64,000 bases of DNA from Ilyomonas sp965199905 (GCA_965199905.1 OZ241366.1:434001-498000), one strand, 5' to 3'. Shown: positions 27,835-37,035, counted from the first letter of the stretch. Numbers and translations are program-made. The notes: generated from the sequence alone by a model not told the origin.

Positions 27835-28330
27835 TAAAGATAGCGGGAGAAATTAAGAATGATAGCTGAGAAGGAAGAAATGAGCGTTTATTTTTGGTGA
27901 AGGATATGTGAGAAGCTTTGCATTGTTGTTGTGAAATGAAGATGAGTATAATAACCGCCTGTTTAACTTGTTTATAATTGCAACACAGCGACACACCAAA
28001 AAATCAGAAATAAAAGTTTTATTTTTTAAAAGCATATCATTTATCTTGCAACTGTTTTTTAAGGGTTTAGGGTTGAAAAAAAGCTTCTGTTTCCACAGAG
28101 GCTTTTATTTTTATAACACATTATCATACGCAGCTTTGCCGGCACTACGTTACATGGCCGTTACAGGTTGATAAAAACAGGCAAGTAACTGCTGCGCCGG
28201 ACATTATAAGAAAGTAGAATCATCGGAACGTAAGATGTATTCCCCATGACACATACATAAGCGGGCATGATTTTCAATTCGATATTTGTAATCAGGATAA
28301 CAATATCTCATGTAAAATGTATACTCATCC
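27835..28330. other. spacer with one terminator-like hairpin
   Basis: 496 bases between map and the PAS kinase, both on the plus strand. AT-rich, no convincing gene. It holds the hairpin at 28079-28106. A frame of 67 codons here starts with an unlikely composition and I do not call it. Confidence 0.5.
28079..28106 (+). terminator. hairpin terminator, possibly of a small RNA
   Basis: AAAAGCTTCTGT pairs with ACAGAGGCTTTT (12 base pairs including one G-U) around a TTCC loop, followed by ATTTTTAT. It lies 245 bases after the map stop, far for its own terminator. The 28 bases before it (CTGTTTTTT, then AGGGTTTAG) loosely resemble the 5' part of the two structured elements at 26832 and 33751. Confidence 0.55.
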
Positions 28331-30454
28331 ATGAATCAACAAAACAACGATTGGCTCTACAGCTCTGAAGCTTTCCAATCATACTTCAAAACATCTCCCC
28401 GCTCACTTTTGCTCAAAGCTGATGCGCCGCATTTTACCATACTGGCAGTTAGTGATGTATTTCTTTTAAATACAGGTAAAAAAAGAAGCGAGGTGGTTAA
28501 CCGGCCTCTTTTTGAAGTGTATTGTAATGGCGGAGCAAGCCATTCGGAAAAGAACATTTTGTACAACAGCCTGATGAAGGTTATTCATACAAAAGAAACG
28601 GATGCACTGCTGCCTTTTTATTATGAACTATTGAATGCGAATATTGAAAAGCCGGAGCGGGTACGTTGGTCGGTAACAAATGAGCCGCTGCCTGGTAGTG
28701 ATGGAAACGTGGGTTATATCATAAATGCAACTACGAATGTATATGAAGAAATAATTACTGGACAAGCTGTGCGCGAGGCGCTTTTTACTTTGGGTGTTTC
28801 AAAGGATAATGAAGTGTTGAGTGATGAACAAACCCAAACGAATGAAGAGTTGCTTGCCAGCAATAAAGAGTTAAGCAGTGCGCAAATTTTACTAAAGAAA
28901 ATGAACGAAGGGCTGGAAAACCGCGTCGCGAAACGCACGCAGGCTTTCCAGGAAAGCGAAGCCCGGTTTCGCATGATAGTCGAGCAGGCGCCGGTTGCCA
29001 TCGCCACATTCAGAGGACCACAGTTTGTAATTGATTTATGTAATGATAAGGCACTCCATTACTGGGGACGAACTGCGGAACAGGTAAAGGGCATTCCCCT
29101 GTTCACCGCTTTGCCTGAAACAAGCCGCCAGGGTCTTGAAGAGTTGCTTAGCAAAGTACTGACGACCGGTAAGCATGTAATTGTTAACGAACTGCCGATA
29201 AGAATAAAGCGTGATAAGCACCTGGAAACCGCCTGGGTTAATTTCACTTATGAGCCGCTTAGAGATGAGACTGGTGATATTACAGATATCATCGTTGTGT
29301 GGACAGAAGTGACGGAAGCCGTGCAGGCAAGACATAATTTAGAAAAAATCATTGAAGAAAAAACATCTCTCGAAAACAACTTAGAGGAAAGCAGGCAGCG
29401 ACTGCAAGGAATACTGGATACCATGGCAGAAGGCGTAGCCATTACTGACGCCAACAGCAAGGTTGTATATGCCAATGCGATGGCGCAAAAAATACTTGGA
29501 CTAACTGAAAACAAGATTATCGAGCGTACTTATAATGACCCAAAGTTGCAAAACCTCCGGCTGGATGGCACCCTGCTTCCGGAAGAAGAACACCCGATGG
29601 CAATTATGATGACAACTGCCATGGCTGTTCATGATCATGAAATTGGAGTAAAAGCACCAGGCAGAGAGGTATTTTATATTTCAGTAAACGCTGCGCCCAT
29701 ACTGGATGCAGAAGGCAACGTGGCAGGCGGCATAGGTACTTTTATGGATGTGACGAACCGGCGAAAACTTATGGAACAGAAAGATGAATTCATCAGCGTT
29801 GCCAGCCATGAATTGAGAACACCGCTGACTGCTTTGAAAGCATCCATTCAATTGTTGCATGGTTTAACGGATGATCTTACCTCACCCTTTTTGCCACGGC
29901 TGATAATGCAGGCCAACACCAGTGTAAACAAGCTGAATACGCTGGTAAATGACCTGCTGGATGTGGAACAGATTTCGCGGTGGCAATTAACGCTGCGAAA
30001 AACAGAATTTAACGTCGCTAATATGATTAACGATTGCTGCCAGCACATTCGCACAGCGGGCACACATACCATTACTTTTAAGGGTGATATGGAAAAAACA
30101 ACCTGTGCCGATGAACAACGCATTAACCAGGTAATGGTCAATTTTGTAAACAACGCTGTGAAATATGCGCCTGATTCAAATCAAATCTTTATTACATTAG
30201 AAGCGAACGAAGAGGAAATAAAAGTATCCGTAAAAGACTTTGGTACCGGCATTCCAAAAGAAAGGATTCCTTTTTTGTTTGACCGATATTATCGCGCTGA
30301 TTATACCGTTGGGCAGGGCGGCGGACTTGGTTTGGGGTTGTACATCAGCTCCGAGATTATTAAAAGCCATGGCGGTGATTTAGGTGTAGAGAGCGAGGAA
30401 GGCAAAGGCAGCACTTTTTGGTTTACGCTTCCTGTGCTAACGAATTGCCGATAA
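28331..30454 (+). CDS. soluble multi-PAS sensor histidine kinase
   Basis: 707 residues without membrane segments. PAS domains at about 15-150, 207-335 and 355-480 are joined by coiled coils (NEELLASNKELSSAQILLKK near 170-190). HisKA carries His493 in ASHELRTPL; the ATPase domain to about 703 has an N box (VNFVNNAVKYAP), DFGTG and GGLGLGLYI. It autophosphorylates in the cytoplasm on an unknown cue sensed by PAS. No response regulator is adjacent, so its partner is elsewhere or is the lone receiver at 17548. It converges with the next kinase, and the two share architecture (PAS-coil-PAS-coil-PAS-HisKA-HATPase), so they may be paralogues. Confidence 0.93.
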   Translation: MNQQNNDWLYSSEAFQSYFKTSPRSLLLKADAPHFTILAVSDVFLLNTGKKRSEVVNRPLFEVYCNGGASHSEKNILYNSLMKVIHTKETDALLPFYYELLNANIEKPERVRWSVTNEPLPGSDGNVGYIINATTNVYEEIITGQAVREALFTLGVSKDNEVLSDEQTQTNEELLASNKELSSAQILLKKMNEGLENRVAKRTQAFQESEARFRMIVEQAPVAIATFRGPQFVIDLCNDKALHYWGRTAEQVKGIPLFTALPETSRQGLEELLSKVLTTGKHVIVNELPIRIKRDKHLETAWVNFTYEPLRDETGDITDIIVVWTEVTEAVQARHNLEKIIEEKTSLENNLEESRQRLQGILDTMAEGVAITDANSKVVYANAMAQKILGLTENKIIERTYNDPKLQNLRLDGTLLPEEEHPMAIMMTTAMAVHDHEIGVKAPGREVFYISVNAAPILDAEGNVAGGIGTFMDVTNRRKLMEQKDEFISVASHELRTPLTALKASIQLLHGLTDDLTSPFLPRLIMQANTSVNKLNTLVNDLLDVEQISRWQLTLRKTEFNVANMINDCCQHIRTAGTHTITFKGDMEKTTCADEQRINQVMVNFVNNAVKYAPDSNQIFITLEANEEEIKVSVKDFGTGIPKERIPFLFDRYYRADYTVGQGGGLGLGLYISSEIIKSHGGDLGVESEEGKGSTFWFTLPVLTNCR

Positions 30455-30588
30455 TGCATTCGATTTATTTTTCTCAGCGGATTAAAAACAAGCTATTTAT
30501 TCTGTACAGTCTCTCAAATTTTATGTTTCGCCCTAAATAGCAAGGTAAACCATTTACCGGCAATAACTGTATTGCTGCTACTTGTTAG

Positions 30589-32715
30589 CTACGAAATAAC
30601 AGGCAAGCTGAAATAGAATGTTGAGCCTTTGCCAATTTCACTTTCCACCCATATATCGCCTTCGTTGCGCTTGATAATTTCGGCGCAGAGATATAAGCCG
30701 ATGCCAAAACCTGCCACGGATTGAACCGCTTTATTTTCTACTCTGTAATAGCGCTCAAAAAGCCTTTCCTGGTCTTCGGCGGCAATGCCCATACCTTCAT
30801 CTTTCACACTTACCTGTGCCCTGCCTTTTGCCGTAATGCAGGCTACATTAATATTGGTTGTATAAGGCGAATACTTAACCGCATTACTTATAAAGTTGTT
30901 GAGAACGTGACCAATCTTATCCCAATCGGCATATACAAACGTTTCTTCCACCGAATGAAAAATGATGTTATGATTGTTATACATAGCAATCGTTTCTTCC
31001 TTTATTTCCGTTACCAGTTTCGCTATATCAAAACGGCTTTTTTCAATTTGCAGTTTGCCAGATTCGAGACGTGATACATTCAGAAAACCATTGATCATAT
31101 TGGTCATCTTGGTAACCTGCTTTTTGGCTTTATCCAGCAGACTCATACCGTGAGTATCACCGCATTCTTTTAAATCCAGCTTTACAATTTCTATGTAACC
31201 AGTTAATGAAGTAAGCGGCGTTTTCAATTCGTGGCTTACCATACCAATAAAGTCATTCTTGCGCTGGTCATCAAGCCTGCGTTCTGTAATATCGAATGCA
31301 GAGCTAATGTGCCCGGCAAAAGATCCGTCTGCATTATTTCGGGTAAGCCCATCTACCAAAAGCCAGATGTATTTGCCTTCTTTGGTAAGAATTCTGAATT
31401 CGTTTACAAACGGTGTATGTCCATTGATGGCTTCATTGTAAATTTTAAATGCACGCTCTTTGTCGTCGGGATGAACAATATCTGCCCAGCCAGATTGCAA
31501 CAAGTCTTTGTTGCTGCGTCCTGTAGTTTCAGACCATATTTTATTAAAGTAAACCGCACTGCCATTTGTATCACTCACACCGATAAAAACATTGGTGCTT
31601 TCGGCCATATTGCGAAACCGTTCTTCGCTCTCCGAGAGACGGCTGTTTACTATTTGCAGGTTGTCCTGTATCACAAGCATCTCTTCATTTACAGCACGTA
31701 GTTCTTCGTTGCCAACAGCCAGTTCTTCATTGGTAACTGCGAGCTCTTCATTCAATTCCTGTATCTCTTGCCTCGATAAAAATTCATTGGTATTATCGCC
31801 CGCAATTTGGAGGATGCCGCTGATTTCATTTTTCTCATCTTTTATAGGATGGTAGATCACATTGTAATATCTTACTTCAGTAGTGCCATTGCGTGTTACA
31901 AAAGCCTTTTCGTTCTCAGATATATAGGTAATACCGGTAGCGTACACTTCATCCATTCGCTCCATAAATGGCTGCCCGATAAATTCAGGATTTACGTCGG
32001 TAAGTGTTCTACCTATCAGGTTTTCTGCCGACACTTTTTTACCCCAGATTTCAATAAAAAGATCATTGACAAGTTCAATCTTCAAATCGCGCCCGCGAAG
32101 TACATTCATAGCCACAGGTATGTGCTCGGCTACGGTGCGAAATTTTTCTTCGCTGGCAGCCAATCTCGCATACATGATGCTCATATTTTTTTGCGCAGCA
32201 AGCAAATTTTCGTTCATTTGACGCAGCTCCCGATTTCTCTCTGCCAAATCAAGATTGACCCTGGAAACATCCCTGTTTAACTTTTGTAATTCCAGTTCGT
32301 TTGCGACAATAACAAGCCCTTTTTCCACAACATCTGTTACATCCCGCGATGTGTGAAGAATGCAAAGCATGGAGCCATCATTTTTTTTGACAGCCCGGTA
32401 TTCAAAATCGAAATAGAACCGTTTTATGCTGCCGCCTGTTTCTATGTGTGCCGGCATTGCAACGGCATTGTAAGTAAGCCCGCTGCGCCAAACATCTTTT
32501 AAAATATCAAAAAAAGGCTGACCTTTCAATTCAGGCAACGCTTCTTCAATGGATTTGCCGATCACACTTCTATCTTTTTGCCACGCAGCTATCATCTTAT
32601 CGTTAGCGGTTTCAATCAAAATATCATCCGTGGTATAAATGGCAGCCGCGTTATCAGATAAAGCTAAAATATTCAACAAGTCGTCGGCACTTAATCGATC
32701 GGTAGTGTACGTCAT
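30589..32715 (-). CDS. soluble multi-PAS sensor histidine kinase
   Basis: 708 residues from the ATG at 32715 (MTYTTDRLSADD); an in-frame ATG 39 bases upstream would add a run unlike the family. PAS domains at about 15-128, 190-308 and 365-478, with coiled-coil linkers at 130-185 and 312-362 (LNEELAVTNEELAVGNEELR). HisKA has His495 in VSHELKTPL; the ATPase domain ends at the C-terminus with GFGIGLYLCAEII. Cytoplasmic, signal unknown, no adjacent response regulator. The linker repeats resemble those of the giant kinase, so these signalling genes may have arisen by domain shuffling within the island. Confidence 0.93.
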   Translation of the reverse strand: MTYTTDRLSADDLLNILALSDNAAAIYTTDDILIETANDKMIAAWQKDRSVIGKSIEEALPELKGQPFFDILKDVWRSGLTYNAVAMPAHIETGGSIKRFYFDFEYRAVKKNDGSMLCILHTSRDVTDVVEKGLVIVANELELQKLNRDVSRVNLDLAERNRELRQMNENLLAAQKNMSIMYARLAASEEKFRTVAEHIPVAMNVLRGRDLKIELVNDLFIEIWGKKVSAENLIGRTLTDVNPEFIGQPFMERMDEVYATGITYISENEKAFVTRNGTTEVRYYNVIYHPIKDEKNEISGILQIAGDNTNEFLSRQEIQELNEELAVTNEELAVGNEELRAVNEEMLVIQDNLQIVNSRLSESEERFRNMAESTNVFIGVSDTNGSAVYFNKIWSETTGRSNKDLLQSGWADIVHPDDKERAFKIYNEAINGHTPFVNEFRILTKEGKYIWLLVDGLTRNNADGSFAGHISSAFDITERRLDDQRKNDFIGMVSHELKTPLTSLTGYIEIVKLDLKECGDTHGMSLLDKAKKQVTKMTNMINGFLNVSRLESGKLQIEKSRFDIAKLVTEIKEETIAMYNNHNIIFHSVEETFVYADWDKIGHVLNNFISNAVKYSPYTTNINVACITAKGRAQVSVKDEGMGIAAEDQERLFERYYRVENKAVQSVAGFGIGLYLCAEIIKRNEGDIWVESEIGKGSTFYFSLPVIS

Positions 32716-33187
32716 GGAAAATAAATTAGTTGCCAGCTTTAAATATAAAAACATACCAAAGTGAAAATAGTGACATCATACTTTAGGGATTGCAGGTATT
32801 GAGTTTTAATAAGCTTGCTGTATATATACTATACTAATAGAAAAGGGACCCAATTTTGATTTGAATATTCATGCTGGCGAACAGGTTATCGTACAACTTG
32901 ATATTACCAGGTAGAAAATCAGTTATCAAAAGTTATATCCGGCTTCATTGTCAGGTTGTAGTTATTTGCAGAATGATATTTCATCGCGACGCCGAGGCAT
33001 TGGTGAAAAGTAAGTTGGGAAAACGTTCTATTTTTTATTTTACAAATCCAGTCGGATGATTACTAAATTTTTTCACTTTATACATTGATTGCTTATCACT
33101 TCTTCTTTTCTTTTGAATAATACATACCTGCTACACTTTTTCATGGCATGATTTCGGAGATTTTTTAAACACAAAAAGATAAGAAGT
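32716..33187. other. spacer holding a histidine-kinase relic
   Basis: 472 bases between the divergent kinase and DoxX genes. The middle 210 bases are the remnant described separately; the outer parts are AT-rich and must hold both promoters, but no exact TAnnTTTG with a good TTG was found. Confidence 0.5.
32852..33059 (+). pseudogene. decayed C-terminal end of a histidine kinase
   Basis: Reading across frames recovers the end of a HATPase domain. 32902-32973 gives YYQVENQLSKVISGF, two further residue pairs, a stop, LFAE and another stop; the frame shifts, and 32973-33059 gives MIFHRDAEALVKSKLGKRS, IFYFTNPVG and the natural stop. The intact neighbour reads YYRVENKAVQSVAGF, LYLCAEII and SEIGKGSTFYFSLPV at the same places. 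Just upstream a third frame gives DLNIHAGEQ, matching the region after the DxGxG box. The glycines of the G boxes are lost. At least two frameshifts and two stops make it non-functional. It lies on the opposite strand to the neighbouring kinase and is probably the last trace of a paralogue. Confidence 0.75.
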
Positions 33188-33607
33188 ATGACAATAGCGG
33201 CAAAAGAAAAATCAAAAACAGCAGCCCGCCTTTTTTTAGGATCATCACTAATTACAGCCGGCATTAGTCACCTTACATTCGCGAGGAAAGGCTTTCAGGC
33301 GCAGGTACCCAACTGGGTGCCACTTAAAAAAGATGATACGGTCGTGTATTCAGGCTATGTAGAAATTGCGTTGGGTGCCGCCCTCATTGCCGCTCCTAAA
33401 AAGTACAGGGCAACCGTTGGTAACATTGCAGCCGGCTTTTTTACAGCCGTTTTTCCCGGCAACTGGGCACAGTATAAACATCACAGAAGCAATCTCGGGC
33501 TCGATACAGATACAAAACGCTTTGTGCGGCTTTTCTTTCAACCGGCTTTAATCTGGGCAGCCATCAAAAGCACAGAAGCGGAAGCAACTAAAGAGGCAAG
33601 TCTTTAA
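33188..33607 (+). CDS. DoxX-like small membrane protein
   Basis: 139 residues with four predicted membrane helices (about 12-30, 53-70, 75-92, 111-127). The helix set and the motifs FLGSSLITAGISHL and GYVEIALGAALIAAP match DoxX-like membrane proteins common in Bacteroidota. Inner-membrane location is inferred. Relatives have been linked to redox homeostasis, but nothing here shows a reaction. No operon partner. Confidence 0.75.
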   Translation: MTIAAKEKSKTAARLFLGSSLITAGISHLTFARKGFQAQVPNWVPLKKDDTVVYSGYVEIALGAALIAAPKKYRATVGNIAAGFFTAVFPGNWAQYKHHRSNLGLDTDTKRFVRLFFQPALIWAAIKSTEAEATKEASL

Positions 33608-33750
33608 ACAAATCTTAATCTTATTTACAGGTTATTTTAATCCGTTTTTTAGCCATGCATTCCAGAAGCTCTTTATTTTTGCAGTAGACAAACAGAATAA
33701 AACAGAAGAGTTTTTATAAAGAGATCAGATTTCAACAAGCGAATTTAAAT

Positions 33751-33804
33751 TGGTGTTTTTCATAGGTTAGCAACGGCGGCATTTTCTAATGCTGCCTTTT
33801 TTTT
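33751..33804 (+). ncRNA. structured element with terminator hairpin, copy 2
   Basis: Same 29-base 5' part as the copy at 26832 with two differences, then stem GGCGGCATT/AATGCTGCC, loop TTCT and eight T. The same G-U pair sits at stem position 4 in both copies while positions 6-8 differ by compensated changes. It lies 143 bases after the DoxX stop, so it could terminate that transcript or a separate small RNA. Confidence 0.6.
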
Positions 33805-33908
33805 GACTATTACTCTTCATTTCTACTTTTCTTTTCAATATTTCTTATTTTGAATACGAAATACTTTTTTGGTAACTATCGTCCGGTTATTTTCTCATCG
33901 ACTGTTGC

Positions 33909-33938
33909 GATTCTTGCGTGTCGAACACAGCAAGAATC
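33909..33938. repeat. isolated long hairpin
   Basis: GATTCTTGC-GTGT, loop CGA, then ACAC, one bulged A, GCAAGAATC: 13 base pairs with a single bulge. It has no T-run on either strand, so it is not an ordinary intrinsic terminator. It lies about 110 bases beyond the nuclease stop and could protect the 3' end of that mRNA or be a protein-binding site. Confidence 0.5.
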
Positions 33939-34045
33939 CTCACATCAGCGTTCAGGGCCAAAATTTAGCTTTATAAAAGCGAATACAAAAAGCACAAACA
34001 AAGAATTACAAGTTGCCGTACTCTCAAAGCCACAATCGCAAATTC

Positions 34046-34951
34046 TTAGTTACCACCTGCAAATTTCTTACTCTCAAGTTCATTTTGAATTTCCGTTGGC
34101 AACGCTGATAATAAATCGCAGTGGCAATTGCTTTCTATATCATTTACTGTGGTTACATAATCGATCCAGTTGGTTGAAATTTTATTATCGTTTGGCGTAT
34201 CAATCGCTATGAGGTTTGTTTTGCTGTTAATGCGGGCAAGGTCATTATTGCCATTGGGCAAAATCAAAACGACCTTCCAGATGCGTGCGGGTACCGTCAC
34301 TTTTCCGGAGCCAATCGTTTTACGAAATCCCTTACTTCCGGTACCGCCAATGCCATAGCAGCCCATAACAACATACACTTCATTGCCACTCTTTACTTTA
34401 CCTCGGCAATAGCTTTCCAAATGTTCCCAGGTTTGCTGGTTATTGCGTGGCGCCTGTGGTATAATATTATCCATCAAAAATGTAGCGGAGTTTGCATCCT
34501 GCGTGGCTGTGCGGTCGCCCGACGGGCAATTATGTCCTTTATCGAAACCTGAGCTTTTATAATTGTTTGGTGATACTGCATACCAGCCGCCAGGCAAGTT
34601 ATTATCCGGTCTGAAGTCATCCAGACGATCAACGTTTCCAATGTCGGAAGCCTGTATATGCCAGCTCACCCAATTGGGGATATTTGTCGTGCTGTTATAG
34701 CTTTCTACATAGTATGTATGGTCTATCAAATAATTCTGAGGATCGCTGCTGTTATGCCTTGCCTGCGTTGGATTGCCCAAAAGCATGTTGTTATCATCAG
34801 CAAAAATATGGGTGTTACTTTTCCTGTTTACCTTTGCTGAAGGCGAGTGATTCGCAGGTATCCGGCGGCAAACATTGAAAATAATCAGGATGAGAGTAAT
34901 TATTAGAATCAATACCAAAAATGAATTTTTTTTTCTCATACACAAGTGCAT
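34046..34951 (-). CDS. secreted DNA/RNA non-specific endonuclease (NUC1 family)
   Basis: 301 residues. A hydrophobic segment at 11-27 followed by CRR makes a signal anchor or lipoprotein signal; the catalytic part is outside the cytoplasm. The beta-beta-alpha-metal site is clear: FDKGHNCPSGDR with general base His140 (DKGH in place of the commoner DRGH), then NNQQTWEHLE with the Mg-binding Asn and Glu near 170-177. WYAVSPNNYKSSGFDKGH fits family spacing. Probably degrades extracellular DNA and RNA for nutrient gain. No inhibitor gene is adjacent, as expected for an exported enzyme. Confidence 0.9.
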   Translation of the reverse strand: MHLCMRKKNSFLVLILIITLILIIFNVCRRIPANHSPSAKVNRKSNTHIFADDNNMLLGNPTQARHNSSDPQNYLIDHTYYVESYNSTTNIPNWVSWHIQASDIGNVDRLDDFRPDNNLPGGWYAVSPNNYKSSGFDKGHNCPSGDRTATQDANSATFLMDNIIPQAPRNNQQTWEHLESYCRGKVKSGNEVYVVMGCYGIGGTGSKGFRKTIGSGKVTVPARIWKVVLILPNGNNDLARINSKTNLIAIDTPNDNKISTNWIDYVTTVNDIESNCHCDLLSALPTEIQNELESKKFAGGN

Positions 34952-35452
34952 TCATTGAAGCAAACAAAACTATAGAAATTAGAATCGCAATAAAGATGAA
35001 CGGTTTATCAATGCTTACCTAATAAAAGCAATCGCAACATCATTTTCAATTCCTCCCGGTAATGCTGTTACCATTCATCAAAACGATTTCCAGTTTTTCT
35101 TCTAATGTTTTATTTTCAATTTCTATTAAGAATCGCAAATCGTTTTCTATGGATTATCCATTAGATAAAAGAAATAAAAAGTCAATCTTCCGGCAACAAT
35201 TTCAATACCTCGATATCATTCCATATTCACTTGCTTTACTTGTGTTTTCCGGCAGTATTTATATCGTTGTTACCACTATCGAAATAACCAGGCATTCTCA
35301 TTAATAATCTCTTGTAAGGCTCATAAAAGGCTGCTGTTTCAAGCCGTTTCCGAATCTTTATAACATAACTGTTTTAGCATTGTTACCGCTGATAAAGACA
35401 AAAGAAATACTATTGCATCCGAAAGAATTTTTTGTTACTGCAATTTTATTTC
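34952..35452. other. AT-rich spacer with one candidate micro-ORF
   Basis: 501 bases between the divergent nuclease and purH genes. AT-rich; contains the 51-codon candidate at 35149-35304 and otherwise nothing I can name. No exact purH promoter match was found. Confidence 0.45.
35149..35304 (+). CDS. possible single-span membrane microprotein
   Basis: 51 codons from ATG: a basic polar N-terminus (DKRNKKSIFRQQ) followed by one hydrophobic segment (IIPYSLALLVFSGSIYIVV) and a short polar tail, the layout of a small N-in membrane protein. The frame continues upstream to 35062 with poor composition. It could be real, but short hydrophobic frames arise by chance in AT-rich DNA. Confidence 0.3.
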   Translation: MDYPLDKRNKKSIFRQQFQYLDIIPYSLALLVFSGSIYIVVTTIEITRHSH

Positions 35453-36964
35453 ATGCAAAAGAAAATACAGTCTGCACTGATATCCGTGTTTTACAAAGAT
35501 GGTTTAGAGCCTGTTGTAAGAGAGCTTGATCGTCTTAATATTACCATTTATTCAACCGGTGGTACGCAAAAGTTTATTGAAGATTTAGGCATTTCGCCGG
35601 TTCCTGTAGAAAGTCTTACCACGTACCCGTCCATATTGGGCGGTCGTGTTAAAACGCTTCACCCGTCTGTGTTTGGTGGCATTCTCGGCAGAAGAGATGT
35701 TGAACAGGATATTAGTGAAATGAAGCAATACAACATCCCTGAAATAGATCTTGTAATTGTTGACTTATATCCGTTTGAGGAAACGCTTCGCAACACAACC
35801 GAAGAAAAGGCGATCATCGAAAAGATTGATATCGGCGGACCTTCCATGATTCGCGCAGCGGCAAAAAATTTCAGAGACCTTGTTGTTGTGGCGGCTAAAG
35901 ATGATTATGCAAAACTGGAAGAATTACTCAAAAAAGAAAATGGATTCACCACTCTGGATGAACGTAAATCTTTCGCTGCGAAAGCGTTTGAAGTGGTGAT
36001 GAACTACGACATTGCGATCTCCAATTATTTTAATAAAAAAGAAGAGATTTCTTTTGTAAAACAATCGCTTCGCTACGGCGAAAACCCGCATCAGAAAGCT
36101 GTATTTCATGGTGACTTAACAACTGTTTTCGATCAGCTCAACGGCAAAGAATTATCCTATAATAATTTGGTTGATGTAGATGCTGCTATACAACTGATAC
36201 AAGAGTTTCCGCTGCAAGATTCCCTTTTCACATTTGCTATCATAAAGCACACAAATGTGTGTGGTATTGCACAAAGAAACAGCGTGAAAGAAAGCTGGAA
36301 TGCAGCGCTGGCGGGCGATAACGAAAGTGCTTTTGGTGGCGTGCTTATTTGCAATGGAACCATTGACATAGCCACAGCAGAAGCCATCAATGAAATCTTC
36401 TTTGAAGTACTAATTGCACCATCTTTTGATGAAGATGCGCTTTCTGTTTTGCGCAGCAAAAAGAACCGTATTCTGTTAAAGCTTTACGACCTGCCACACC
36501 TGAAACGCGAACAGTACAAATCGCTTCTTACGGGCATGCTGATGCAGGACATGGATGCAGGCAATTATACCGAATGGAAAGAAGTAGGCGGCAGGGAAAC
36601 AACAGCCAAAGAGAAAGATGATTTGATCTTCGCCAATATAGTTTGCAAGCACTTAAAAAGCAATGCCATAGCGCTTGTAAAAAACAAGCAATTGGCAGGC
36701 AAAGGTTGCGGACAAACAAGCCGCATCGATTCTCTTCGCCAAAGTGTAGATAAAGCCAAACAGTTCAATTTTGATTTGAACGGAGCTGTGCTGGCATCCG
36801 ATGCTTTTTTCCCGTTTAATGATTGTGTGCAAATGGCGCATGCAGTTGGGATAAATGCTTTTATTCAACCCGGCGGTTCTGTTCGCGATAAAGACAGCAT
36901 TGACTATTGTGTGCAAAACGGGCTTGCTATGGTGATGACAGGATTGCGACATTTCAGGCATTAA
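35453..36964 (+). CDS. purH: bifunctional AICAR formyltransferase / IMP cyclohydrolase PurH
   Basis: Performs the last two steps of purine synthesis: formylation of AICAR and closure to IMP. 503 residues from the ATG at 35453 (MQKKIQSALIS); seven extra upstream codons in frame do not fit the family. The N-terminal MGS-like cyclohydrolase domain has STGGTQKFIEDLG and ILGGRVKTLHP; the C-terminal transformylase has LRYGENPHQ and the catalytic Lys265-His266 in IIKHTNVCG. Complete and normal in length for Bacteroidota. It stands alone, not in a pur operon. Confidence 0.97.
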   Translation: MQKKIQSALISVFYKDGLEPVVRELDRLNITIYSTGGTQKFIEDLGISPVPVESLTTYPSILGGRVKTLHPSVFGGILGRRDVEQDISEMKQYNIPEIDLVIVDLYPFEETLRNTTEEKAIIEKIDIGGPSMIRAAAKNFRDLVVVAAKDDYAKLEELLKKENGFTTLDERKSFAAKAFEVVMNYDIAISNYFNKKEEISFVKQSLRYGENPHQKAVFHGDLTTVFDQLNGKELSYNNLVDVDAAIQLIQEFPLQDSLFTFAIIKHTNVCGIAQRNSVKESWNAALAGDNESAFGGVLICNGTIDIATAEAINEIFFEVLIAPSFDEDALSVLRSKKNRILLKLYDLPHLKREQYKSLLTGMLMQDMDAGNYTEWKEVGGRETTAKEKDDLIFANIVCKHLKSNAIALVKNKQLAGKGCGQTSRIDSLRQSVDKAKQFNFDLNGAVLASDAFFPFNDCVQMAHAVGINAFIQPGGSVRDKDSIDYCVQNGLAMVMTGLRHFRH

Positions 36965-37034
36965 TTATTAGCCACGAAGGCAAAAAGATTCATTATCCGG
37001 TCATCATATTTCTTTGCGTCTTCGTGGCTAATAA
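36965..37034. repeat. inverted repeat filling the purH / OmpA convergent spacer
   Basis: Arms TTATTAGCCACGAAGGCAAA and its near-complement ending CTTCGTGGCTAATAA pair over about 15 perfect bases plus further imperfect pairs, around a loop of some 25 bases. It takes up nearly all of the 71-base spacer between the purH stop and the OmpA-gene stop, so it may end transcription from both sides. The arm sequence belongs to the CCACGAAG-type palindromes that I recall from intergenic DNA of many bacteria. Confidence 0.65.
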
Positions 37035-37035
37035 A

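Larger units (their letters stand above)
33608..34045. other. spacer with structured element copy 2 and an isolated hairpin
   Basis: 438 bases between the convergent DoxX and nuclease genes. It holds the element at 33751-33804 and a long hairpin at 33909-33938. A plus-strand frame from 33850 runs into the antisense of the nuclease gene and is not called. Confidence 0.5.

Noticed and set aside
27968..28171. 67-codon plus-strand frame over the hairpin at 28079
   Set aside because: It reads straight through a terminator-like hairpin and its composition is not protein-like.
30543..30557. GGTAAA-CCA-TTTACC between the two convergent kinases
   Set aside because: Six-base stem without a T-run; too weak to call a terminator.
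33850..34212. 120-codon plus-strand frame with a lipobox-like ILAC
   Set aside because: Its last third is antisense to the nuclease gene and it also spans the hairpin at 33909; the N-terminal part alone is too little to support a gene.
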